Shown: positions 54,495 to 64,000 of the stretch, piece by piece
How the letters are laid out: each line of letters opens with the position of its first letter
Position numbering within the stretch: the first letter of the stretch is position 1
Program-made: the position numbers and the translations under genes
DNA from: Nephrocerus scutellatus
Taxonomy: Eukaryota > Arthropoda > Insecta > Diptera > Pipunculidae
Length of the DNA stretch: 64,000 bases
Direction: 5' to 3'
Assembly (NCBI GenBank): GCA_947095585.1
Contig: OX352765.1
Location: 79,251,875-79,315,874, forward strand
Notes under the pieces: model-generated
What the model was told of the DNA's origin: nothing
Databases searched by the model: none
The model's input: the letters and a program-made list of their open reading frames with translations, nothing else

Positions 54495-56850
54495 AAACCT
54501 CACCTTACTCTCATATCACGTGTAGGTATACACTACACTATTACGGTAGAAGCGCATATTCTACCACAAATCGCAAGGTTAGTCCCCAACTTTTACTTAC
54601 AAATCATACACTTTTGACATCATTAAGGCTGGCTGTTCCCGAATTCTACAGTCACCATGAGATTGATGTACTGGTAGGTGCTGACATATTTTTTGAACTG
54701 TTAAGTACTGAAAGGAAAACAGTCTTCGGTCTGCATACTATCCAAAATTCAAAATTCCGTTTGCTTGCCGCAGACACATTGCGATCCGATAGTGCCAACT
54801 CCACATATGCTCACGCTGTCATCGAATCGAATACCAGACCCAATCATGAAGACGATATCAGCATGCTTTTGAAGAAATTTTCCGTACTCGAAGAAAATCC
54901 AAGTTACCATACGCCAAATTCTGACGAAAACTGGTGGGAAACGCATTATAGACAAACAACCAGATTATATGTTGGACTACCATTCAAATATCCAAGACCA
55001 CAATTAGGTAACTACTGGAATGCAGCACACCGAAGGCTATTGGCCATGGAAAGAAAATTCACCATATCGCCAGAATTCGGTATGAGTTACAAGGAATTTA
55101 TGCGCGAGTACATTCGAGTTAGGTCATATGAGTCAATTACCCTGGTCAAAGATTCCTCCAAATGACAATGACAAATATTTCATTCCACATCGTGCAGTAG
55201 TAAAGTTATCCAGGGTACGAATTTTGGTCGCATGTGTGCAAAACTCACCTGAACGTGAGATGTCAGGTCGTATACGTACGAAGTGTATACCATACAATTT
55301 CAATGTGGTGTTAGTGTAATTTTAATGACAGATTCTAGTACAAGATTCTAGTACAATGTAGACGACAACTCGAGTACTCAAAACTAGGTGAGATGTGAGA
55401 CAGTCTCACCAAAGTGTTACTCGTTGTTTCCAACACAAATAACAGTAATGCTACAATGAAATAATTTGCTTGTTTGCTTGTGCACGTATACGGGCTTCAA
55501 ATAATGTGAGGCGAATTGAAGGGAAAATCTTGTAGAATTATTCTAAGCGATTTTCAAGGTCAGCATAAATCAAAATGGCGAAATTTGAAATTGAAGAGAA
55601 GGATCGCACTGCAAACACCGAGACGGAGGCAGAGAAAATTTAGAACATATGCATTAGTGAGCGTTATAATTGTTAGCTCTATTTACCGAAATTATGAATG
55701 AAACCACAAGAAATGCACTATCAAACTCAATATTTAGAACACATATTACCTTAAAATCAGGTGCAACAAAAACAGATGTTTTCTCACATACGATAACATG
55801 TGTTCTAAATTTATTGTATAATTTTTGCCATGAGTGCATTTCAGCGATAACCCCATAATTTTACTCACACAAGCAAATTATTTTATTGTAGTATTCTTGT
55901 TATTTGAGGTGGAAACAGCGAGTAACACTGCTTCTGACATTAAAGCAAAATCAAATTATGCACATGCGTCAAAAATCATACTACTACACACAACATCTAC
56001 TAATACTACGAGCTTGCGGTTAAGTGTGAGTTTTGCACATTTGCGACCAAAATTCGTACTCAGAAGCACCACTAAAGTACGAGTGGTGTTCGATGCGTTC
56101 AGTCAAACTACCACGCCAGTATCAGTGTAACGACACATTGCGAATCGGACCAAACACACAGCAAGACCTAATAACGATTCTGTTGCAATTTTGAAAACCC
56201 AAATTTGCATTGGTCACCGATATCGAAAAAATGTATCGTCAGGTCCAAGTGGATTCGGTAGATGTAAACCACCAATTAATTTTATGGCCTGTGAACTCGA
56301 ATGAACCAATTAATGTTTATAAGCTAAGCACTGTTACATATGGCACTTCATGTACACTGTGAGTTTCAACAATTTATCCTGAAGCTTCCCATATACATTT
56401 GCTCAAATTTTTATGTTGACGATTTATTAACGGATTGTGAATCATTGGAAGAAGCTACATATTTGAAAATCAATATGATCCTGCAGTCAAAACAGTATGA
56501 ATAGTATGGCATGCAGAATCTGACACGTTCCATTTCAAGGTACAACCCTCGGGTGATAACATTGTGAAGACTAAACGAAGCATATTGTCAGCGGCTTCGT
56601 GAGTTTATGATAGTCTCGGATGGCTTACACCTGTAATCATACTGTTCTAGATTATTCTGAAGGAAGACAACGTACCCGTTCTACAATGGCATCTTGGACG
56701 GATCACTAGAATTCACAAAGGCAATGATGAAATTGTTCGAGTGGTTGATGTTAAAACAAAGTCGGGTATATTCAAGCGACCAATACATAGATTGGCCCCC
56801 TTATTCACCGAAGAAGACACAGCAAATCTAACGCGCCACCAACAATGGAG
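54495..56850 (+). pseudogene. BEL pol remnant (protease end, RT, RNase H stub, integrase C-terminus)
   Basis: 54560-55165 is a continuous frame with EIDVLVGADIFFELL (protease end), a GLPFKYPRPQLGNYWNAAHR block and YKEFMREYI, typical of BEL pol starts. After the fold-back insert, RT continues with TTKVRVVFDAFSQ, a DIEKMYRQVQVDS block and YVDD (56412-56423, catalytic residues intact). A KRSILSAAS and YDSLGWLTPVI stub (about 56575-56640) begins RNase H. Then DVKTKSGIFKRPIHRLAPLF (56744-56803) is the integrase C-terminus. Several frameshifts; not functional. Confidence 0.75.
55214..56060. mobile_element. Fold-back element with long inverted repeats inside BEL RT
   Basis: The 847-bp element has outer inverted repeats beginning GTACGAATTTTGGTCGCA. 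Further matched arms lie about 200 bp in (GTTACTCG..GTTTCCA, then AATAACA, and AATTTGCTTG), so most of each arm pairs. It is flanked by CAG (55211-55213 and 56061-56063). Removing the element and one CAG rejoins the BEL RT frame exactly, confirming the borders. A CAG duplication would fit PIF/Harbinger (CWG). A relic copy lies at 3237-3430. Confidence 0.75.
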
Positions 56851-56914
56851 AAACCGAATCCGAAACGGTACTCTTCAGTCCAAGATGAGGGAGTCAAGAA
56901 AAAGAGATCAGATA

Positions 56915-58154
56915 ATGCTGATTACACTACTCTTTCTACCATTGGCATTGGCATCTCAAATTCAAATGTCCAAATTTGAGGCATACCCCGGGATTTACTT
57001 CGAAGGAATAGGTACTGCACAGCTATCAACTGGTGTTTGGAAAATGATTGTGTACTACGATTTGGCGTCATTTTATCATCAAGCTCATGTACTATCAGAT
57101 GGAATCCAAGCTTCGAAAAAATTGTGCCTACATCCAACATCAGACATTTCATGCCACACACTCATCGAATACATTGAAAATTCTCGCAATCAGTTAAATC
57201 AAGAGGACAGTTTATTATCATCAAATCGAACTATAAGAGCAGCATTTAATATAATTGGAAATGTTGCTCACGCTTTGTTTGGCGTTCTAGACTCTGATTA
57301 CGCCGATGAAATGTCAAAGACAATCAACAAAGTTTAGTCGAACGAAGAATATCTGCTACAGCTGCTCAAAAAACAAACATCAGTTATCGACTTTACAATC
57401 AACCTTAGAAAACAGGATGAGAAAGATGGAAAATTTTAAAAGCATTAACAACTCAGTTACTTAATTTCGACGATTACAACGTTTTACTGTGCTAATCGTT
57501 CAACTATCAGCGTTAGTCACAGACTTACAACACATCCAATCAGAATTAATAAACATTCTGACACATACCAGTCACGGAAAAATAACTGAACCTATTCCAA
57601 CACAACTCAATGACACTCTTGGAGTGATCACACCAAACACCGAAATACTCGGAATCAGCGGGCATCGGGACCAATTCGTTGCCTAAAGCCAGAGTGAACT
57701 TACAGCAGCTACCACAATTGAAGATACCTATTTGATTGACAGAAAACAATTGAAATTTGCAAGAAAGTCTGGCAAATTTGCTTGTGAGATTCAATTATTA
57801 AACAACAAAACCTCTCGGAGCTGCAAATTCAGGAGTATGGTAGAGAAGATATCATTCACACAAGCGTATCGTCCCAACCAGTGGATTTTCGCCAAGACTA
57901 TTGCCACCGAAATGATGGCAGTGTGCGGAAACGATACTGTTCAATTAACATTGGTGGGTTCAGGATTTCTTACAATTGGTCAGCACTGCGTTTTGAAGAA
58001 TGACGCTATTAACATCCAAGGGAACACGGAGATTTCCAGTCGTGTTTATTCATTGTATACCGTATTTGGAAACATATCATCTATTAGTTCGCCAAGTGCA
58101 TTAAATTTATTTTTGAAATTTAACTTCGAGCACTTTGACACCAACTGGAAATAA
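56915..58154 (+). pseudogene. Env-like gene of the BEL element, broken
   Basis: From ATG 56915 the frame begins with a hydrophobic leader (LITLLFLPLALA). It later shows a basic-free RTIRAAFNIIGNVAHALFGV segment resembling the fusion-peptide neighbourhood of insect F-type (baculovirus-F/errantivirus-like) envelope proteins, followed by an LDSDYAD motif. It stops at 57335 and further pieces lie in other frames (57489-57686 and 57732-58154). The carrying transposon is inert. The F-type assignment rests on a few motifs. A cellular domesticated role is unlikely because of multiple stops. Confidence 0.55.
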
Positions 58155-58221
58155 ATCACCAATCTCCAGTCAAAGTTGCTGCACGAAGATTTTGACAATC
58201 TAATCATGGTGGTTATTATTT

Positions 58222-58318
58222 GACAGCACTTCCACCATTCAGAGATAGTTACGGCCATTTGCAATTCAAATGCACTCTATGTTATTACCACTATTCTGCT
58301 GGTGGCTGACCGCCCAAA
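58222..58318 (-). repeat. 95-bp LOA 3'-end segment, copy 4
   Basis: A more diverged match to the segments at 16545, 33478 and 45253 (CACTTCCACCATTCAGAG, AGTTACGGCCA, TATTCTGCTGGTGGCTGACC). Confidence 0.6.
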
Positions 58319-60360
58319 ATTATGTCACTTCGCATTAAACCGCTATCTGCACCGCACGGGATGAAAGTATAGCCTCCCTCCCATACGATTTCTTCTTGTA
58401 ATTAACCAAATAATCACCCCTTTAAATATTTGCCACCTAAACTGATACAAAGTAAATAGTGCAACCCAAGTGGTTATCTTAAAGTTTTTTGCTTTCCCCA
58501 GAGTGATTAGAACTTTTTGGATCGAAATGTATATCAATATTTATACAGTGCAAGCTTTATTGAAGAAAACAAACAGCTAACTGTTCCATCGTCACAAGCA
58601 AGAATCAACATTGCAGGAGGTGCATAAATCACTGCACTATCAGCCAATGCATCGTCCACACATCCTGATATTTGCCACGGCCTTCGAGTATATGAAGCGC
58701 ACACACAGTTGTAATTGCCAGCCTAATGGAGCCTATTTTTAATTCAGCGAACGGAAGTCATCTGTTTCCTCGGACATAACCTTCGCGAAATGTGTGTAGT
58801 GCGTGCACTTTATGCAGATTGTTGTGTGGCGCAGAACAACACGATTAAAAAGCCAAAACGGGTATTTTTATTTTCACTTTATAGGAACAGGAAAATTTCG
58901 TGGAGTTATTTATTTGGGCTGCTGAAGCGCTGCGGTAATGGCTATTTTTTGGTTGTACCACCCAGGATGCTATCACAGCAAAAAAAGTACCCGTGAATCA
59001 CAAACCCAGCAACGGAACCAGTCAAGTTTACCTGGTAAAGTGGTAAAAACACAAACACACACATACGCACATCACAATTAAAAACAGCACACTAGTGTGC
59101 AGTCTCTCGTTGTGTCCTGACGCTTATACGGCTTATGCAGGCAGCCAGCAGGAGCAGCAAATCAACCTCACTCAATATTTACATTATTGACGGTTGACGG
59201 TAAAAAAATCAATAATGCAAGCAAATGTTACAAAATGGCCGCAAGAGAAACTTCATTTTGTACGAACGTGTGTGGTTATAACTACTGTGCGGCATATGGA
59301 TCAACACTCAAACCCTATCGGCCGGTGGTCTTGGCGATATATCTCGCTGGTTTGCTTAATGTTTACTCAATTTTGTCGCTCCACTTGTTCTCGTTTATGG
59401 ACGCGGATAGCGATGCAGTCGATGCACACAAACACACATACACGGTCACATTCTTTCCCATCCGTTCAAGTTATGATGATGCACATTTGGAGTTCCCGTT
59501 CGCGGATGAATGAGGACCGCAAGTTCGCTAGTGTGTGTGTGTGTTATTTTTGCCGAAGCGAAATATGGCACAAGTGCACATTGAAAGCGAGCGGACATTG
59601 TTATAGCGTTGTAGCGTGCAGTGTAACTAACGGTAAACGGTCGTTTGTTTGGACTGAATAGTCCGCTTGTTAGTCTAACAACATGCAGCTGAACAAATTG
59701 TTGTTATTGGATGGTGATGCTCGATGCGATGACGTTGACAATAACGCGATGTTGCTGATGCAGCAGCTGTCGGCCATCCTTAAAACCCTTGCATTAGCTA
59801 CCGACCCCCACTTAGATATCCCTTCGCGCGTTTAATATCGCCCGCACTCACACACACACACACACACACATCACAAAAGTGGCTAATGTTTCGGCTTGTT
59901 TGCGCAATGGTCGTTGTGACGAGGATGTAATAGACGGCTGCATGCAACCATCGGGCAACTTGGAAAATTTACTTTTCTCTTCAATTGGTCACGTTTCGTT
60001 TGATTTGGACGTCGGCCACTGTATACACTGCTATACAAGGCAAACTCAAAACTCCATTATTTTCTGACTAGCACGAAACAAAATGGCGCAGTTGATGGCT
60101 GCTCGTTATGCGCGAACGTATCGCGATTAATGTTGAACATGATCTTTCCCATTTGCGTTTTGCCTTTTGTATAAAAGTTGTTCAAATGTGGGTGTGTGCG
60201 TTCGTTGATGAGACTTAGTGTGAGGTTCTAGTAGTCCCGTAGTCGTTTGGTTGATTGCAGTTACTTCTCCGATTGTTTAACTTTTGTTTGTTGTTATTTC
60301 TGATGTTAATAGAGATATTAAGGAACATGATTTGTTGCTACATTTTGTGTATTTAAAGAG
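58319..60360. other. Unassigned, higher-complexity DNA
   Basis: No gene recognised despite lower AT content and two overlapping plus-strand frames at 59187-59661, which have no motifs. A CA microsatellite lies at about 59848-59870. TATAAAAG at 60170-60177 is the best TATA match, but no gene follows it. It could be regulatory or intronic DNA of a gene outside the window. Confidence 0.35.
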
Positions 60361-60482
60361 AGGGACGGGATTGCATATTTTGACATAATCTATGTGTGCC
60401 GGTGAATTTGTGGCTGGCTGGGTGGCTGGCGGACCATATTTTGTGATAAATTTTTAGCCCACTTTCTAAAAACAATTTACAA
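60361..60482 (+). repeat. Dispersed 125-bp-period repeat, copy I
   Basis: Short copy: GGCTGGCTGG run, ATTTTGTGATAAATTTTTAG and a CCCACTTTCTAAAAA end. It abuts retroelement family B, just as copy G does. Confidence 0.6.
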
Positions 60483-62690
60483 TTATGTCCTATATCCCTT
60501 TGTGGGTCCTCTAGTACGCCTACGCGCCATCGCATGCGGTTCCTGGCAATGAGCTTCAGTTCTCTCCAACTCTTCCCCAATTGCAGTGACTCCTCCTCAA
60601 CTGTTATGCCCCATGTATTTCTCGGACGACCCGTTCTTCTACCATCCTGAGATAACGGATTCCATTGCATTGCGTAGTTAGCTATGGAACTGTAGCCACT
60701 TCCATCGTTGGATGGTTGTGCCTATTGGTTCCTGACCCGTTCTCTGGTAAAGATGTTCGTTGGAGATACGGTTAGGCCAGAAAACCTTTAATATGTTCCG
60801 TAGGAACCTATTTACGAACGTTTGTAATCTTTTTGTGATACTAGCGGTCACCTACCAAGTGCTGCACCTATACAACAGCACAAATTCAAACATTTGAACG
60901 GAACAGTCGCAGCTTGGTGTTTAAGCTGATCGAATTCTTCGCCATATCATGGACATTATTCCAAACACTGATTTTGCTTTGCCGATTCGGTTGACAATGT
61001 CCTGTTCGCTTTCACCTTCGGTCGAGACAATACTCCTAAGATATTGGAAACTCTCTACTCTCTCTACCGGCTGTCCAGCAATGCTACCTTAATTTACTGA
61101 GTTAGTGCCGATGTTGATGATTTTGGTTTTGGCAGTAATTAATCTTCAAACCCGCAACATTTTCCTCCTTTTCCACATTTGAAGTCATTTGGTGCAGCTC
61201 CATAATCCTGTGTGAGAGTAAACAAACGTCGTCAGCGTAGTCCAGATGTTTAAGTTGAGATGTAAGAGTCCAACGAATTCCTTCGTTTGCAGTAGATAAA
61301 GCTGCGCGAAGTACATCGCTAATCACCAACAAAAAAAGTATCGGCGATAGAATGCAACCCTGTCGTACCCCACTTAGGACCTCGAATTTATCTGACAGCT
61401 TTCCGCTATGCAGCACATGACATTTAGAGCCATCATAGGTTGCTTTAATAGTAGCTATTAGTTTTTCTGGTATACCTCTCCTGCGCAAGACAAGCCAGAT
61501 AAACTGTCTGTTGACACTGTCAAACGTCTTCCCAAAATCGATGAACAGCAGGTGCAGTGGTGACTGGAATTCAACGCACTGTTACGTAATGATCGGCAGG
61601 GTGTAGATGTGGTCTACACAGGAGGATCCAGTGCGTAAAACAGCTTGTTCGGCATCTGCATAATCAGATGTTCCTTAATACGCTCAAGTACTACTTTGGC
61701 TATTACCTTTGCTTCTGCAGGAAGAACAACGCAAATGCCTCTACAGTTTTTGCACTCCATAATACTACCTTTTTTGGGGAGCTTGACAATCATTCCTTTC
61801 CTTCACTCGTCGGGGAAACTTTCTGCCTCCCAAGCTCTCTCTACAAGAGGATATAAAAGCTCTGCTGATGTCGTTGGATCGGCACGCAGAAGCTCTGCGG
61901 GTATACAATCTAGTCCTACCGATTTGTTGGCCTTTAGTGCGTTGATCGCGGTAGCGATCACATCTTTACTGGGAGTTGAGGTGCGAATTCGGGAAATTAT
62001 TAGTTCCGGCAGCTCCGTTTGATTTAGGTGCATATCGTTGGCGAATACACTACGCTGCACTTCTCTCATTTTGCTTCGATACAGGAGCTCTAGCTCGATC
62101 CTCTCTGCTGCTGGGATATCTACAATACGAGCTTTAAGTAGCTTACGCTCTTCAATCCGCCTCCAAGTATCTTCGGATAGCCACGTGCTGTGCCTGGCTT
62201 CTACCAACAATACTTTCCGCTCCTGATGTGAAAACATTTTTCAGAGCCTTCCAATATTCTTGGATGGTTGTCGGCAGTGAGCTGCTGATTGCCTCCTCTC
62301 CTTGCGACAAATGATCCCTTAGTTGTTGGCGTACTGAGGGGATATTTAGCCGGTCGATATTATACCTAGGCATTCGGATGATATTGCGGATTATTTGAAC
62401 TGATGCAGTACGTAACTGGACAGTAGCTACCAAAAGGTGATGATCCCGTACCGTACCCATGTCGCCTCCTCGTCTGTTTCGGACGTCTAAAAGACAGCTC
62501 CTCAAACGTCGGCTGATCGCCACATGGTCGATTTGGTTGGATGATGATTGCCTGTCAGTTGACACCCAGCTGACTTTGTGGCAGGTCTTATGCTTAAACA
62601 TGGTGCCTCCTATTACAAGGTCGATTCCTTTTTGCTGGCAAAAATCGTTAACCACCAGTCTTGCTATCCGGTGAATGTTCAGTAATAGTA
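60483..62690 (-). pseudogene. RTE-like non-LTR retrotransposon family B, copy 2
   Basis: On the minus strand: endonuclease end with SSSNQIDHVAISRRL and TVRDHHLLVATVQLR (62560-62410), where a functional enzyme should have SDH; linker; RT with a NALKANKSVGLDCIPAELL block (61950-61890), GVRQGCILSPILFLLVI (about 61370-61320) and LDYADDVCLLSHR (about 61245-61205, YADD intact). The C-terminal part has GRRTGRPRNTWG and SWRELKLIARNRMRWRVGVL (60650-60530). This copy extends further 5' than copy 1. Frameshifts and an internal deletion make it inactive. Confidence 0.75.
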
Positions 62691-63589
62691 TCTTTTAATA
62701 TTTCTTTCACTTCTCTGCGAGTAATGTACGCCATTTTTCACACGACCAAAACCGGTTTTTCTGCTAAGGGAATTTGTGTTCGCTGTGACTGCAGTAAATA
62801 ACATATTCATTTTCTTTCATATTGGCTGGTTTTCATCAGTCCGTCCACCGAACATAGTTGATTACTTGAAATGTTTATTTTTGTTTCACTCATGAGTTAA
62901 GATGTGAAATACAAAAAGGCATCTGTTGTTTGGTTCATTAGGTTCTGGCAATTGGTTGATGCCATATCTTGCTACATAGACACAAACACATAACACATAC
63001 CAACATACACCTACCACACAAGGCATGCTTCGTTGCTCTCTGCTTTCTAAATTCTGATTCGATCCACTCAACTGTTGGCACGCAATCTGAATATTTCTAA
63101 TTTGTCCCAGTAGCCATAGTGTCCTGCTTGCCTGTGTTTTGTAATTTCAAAATTGTCCACCTTTTTCAATACAAAGAGCAACATCAACAACAGCAGCAAA
63201 ATCAACAATTATACAAGAACAACAACAACAACAACAACAACAACGACAACCACATCTGAATGTCCTTATACATGAACATGTCCTCCCACTTGAGAGTCCA
63301 GCATGTTGTTACGCAACATTTAATACTGCGGCTAGTAGACGGGACCGGGTGTCAGTCCGCAGGTCCTTTAATAGTGCAATGGGTCAAATAGGTATTACAT
63401 CATCAGAATTTATCGTTCATAATAATTGAATTGATTGCACTGTGGGAATAAAGACTAGATATGACAGTGTAGGGATTTGTTGTGTGGAATTTCTCGCGTT
63501 CTGTGTTGCAATTTTCCTAATAAGGATTATTATTCGATGGTTATATATGTCTTTTAGAAGAATTATGATAGGATGTTTGTACGATAATA
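62691..63589. other. Unassigned DNA with CAA repeat
   Basis: No gene recognised. A CAA/CAG-rich microsatellite spans about 63180-63255. Confidence 0.4.
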
Positions 63590-63710
63590 ACAGGGGGGCT
63601 CCCTAACAAAAATTTTAAAAAACTTACCCGATTTTATTCAAACTGCACATTGTGTATCCCCGATTAGAGAATTTACACGAAAAATTTTAATTCTTATGGG
63701 TTGTTTTATA
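63590..63710 (+). repeat. Dispersed 125-bp-period repeat, copy J
   Basis: GGGGGGCTCCC, ACTTACCCGATTTTATTCAA, ATTAGAGAATTTACACG and TATGGGTTGTTTT: the family's 3' border. Confidence 0.65.
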
Positions 63711-63729
63711 TTCCTTGCTTTGTAGTTAT

Positions 63730-63918
63730 AACGCGGTCTTCGTTGGAGTCTATATCTTCTAAAATTTGTAAGTCCTTTTCAATTCAGCTTAGACCTTCTG
63801 TCAAGCTTGCAATTGTCAGGCGCTTATCTGATGGAGCTTCGTCTGAAGAGTCGGGTATTTCAGTGAAGTTTTGCTCATGCATCTCTATTAGCTCATCGAT
63901 TGTCAGCTCCTGATCATG
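63730..63918 (-). pseudogene. Pogo/Tigger-type transposase C-terminal remnant
   Basis: One minus-strand frame (from 63918) encodes QELTIDELIEMHEQ, a DSSDEAPSDKRLTIASLTEG segment, one stop, then IEKDLQILEDIDSNEDRV. The LTIDELIE motif and the LTIASLTEGLS..EKDLQILEDID pattern are typical of the C-terminal tail after the DDE domain in pogo/Tigger (CENP-B-related) transposases. Short and interrupted. Assignment is from pattern memory. Confidence 0.5.
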
Positions 63919-64000
63919 TGACTACAGAACGTTGACATCATAGCCATTGACTTATAAATCTAATCGTCTGTCTGTTTTTTTTGGAAATTTCATCCCAAGA

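Larger units (their letters stand above)
52200..58160 (+). mobile_element. Decayed BEL/Pao-type retroelement with env-like third gene
   Basis: In order on the plus strand: Gag, a protease active-site region, the start of pol with RT, a short RNase H stub, the C-terminal end of integrase, then an envelope-like gene. It is interrupted by a jockey-type fragment (53204-54494) and a fold-back element (55214-56060). About 3 kb of RNase H and integrase are missing between roughly 56640 and 56650. No LTR pair found. Non-functional. Confidence 0.75.

Noticed and set aside
56741..57337. Single 198-codon gene joining DVKTKSGIFKRP to the env-like leader
   Set aside because: The first part is clearly the integrase C-terminus and the second a separate gene start (ATG 56915). 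The shared frame is a result of decay.
59187..59661. Two overlapping plus-strand frames of 108 and 155 codons
   Set aside because: Neither has recognisable domains, codon bias or splice context; probably chance in a less AT-rich stretch. Kept as unassigned DNA.
60170..60177. TATA box suggesting a promoter
   Set aside because: A good TATAAAAG but no initiator at the right distance and no downstream gene in the window; not enough to call a promoter.

Overview
This window looks like an accessory, transposon-dominated stretch of nuclear DNA from a higher (schizophoran) fly. Supporting signs are an AT-rich background, short dipteran-type introns, a sugar transporter closely resembling the Drosophila CG10960/Tret1-like family, and a mobile-element set (BEL/Pao, gypsy, LOA, RTE, jockey/CR1-group, Helitron, and a mariner with DD41D spacing as described for rosa from tephritids) typical of large fly genomes. 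A tephritid source is a guess. No bacterial genes, rRNA genes, genuine tRNA genes or CRISPR arrays were seen.

Layout. 1-6.2 kb: gene-poor DNA with three MITEs and a minisatellite. 6.2-15.2 kb: a candidate short first coding exon (6224-6307), about 7.5 kb of repeat-filled intron-like DNA, a 200-N assembly gap, then the C-terminal half of an SLC2/MFS sugar transporter in three exons. 16-20 kb: nested LOA, RTE and jockey-type fragments and a tRNA-derived SINE. 20.4-21.6, 33.5-35.5 and 45.2-47.3 kb: three copies of one duplicated unit, each holding a short collagen-like gene. Copies 2 and 3 are intact two-exon genes for secreted Gly-X-Y proteins of 300 and 302 residues. Copy 1 has lost its signal-peptide exon and N-terminal region and is probably a pseudogene. 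27.5-31.8 kb: a jockey/CR1-like fragment, then a gypsy element with identical 183-bp LTRs and a large internal pol deletion. 36.6-43.1 kb: LOA and CR1-like debris and a 3.4-kb non-autonomous Helitron carrying two minisatellites and a rosa-like mariner. 43.3-50.6 and 60.5-62.7 kb: RTE-like retroelements. 52.2-58.2 kb: a decayed BEL/Pao element with an env-like third gene, broken by a jockey-type insert and a fold-back element. 62.7-64 kb: mostly unrecognised DNA and a pogo/Tigger-type remnant.

The genes that look functional are the sugar transporter (membrane uptake of sugar, incomplete here) and the two intact collagen-like genes, which share a TATA-box promoter at the same spacing, a 28-nt first exon and a phase-1 intron, and so are probably co-expressed paralogues. 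The best candidates for something undescribed are this collagen-like tandem family and a tRNA-derived SINE family with at least six copies, four of them with clear target-site duplications. Most other open frames are transposon fragments, antisense shadows or translated simple repeats. All homology calls were made by eye from motifs; no database search was possible.
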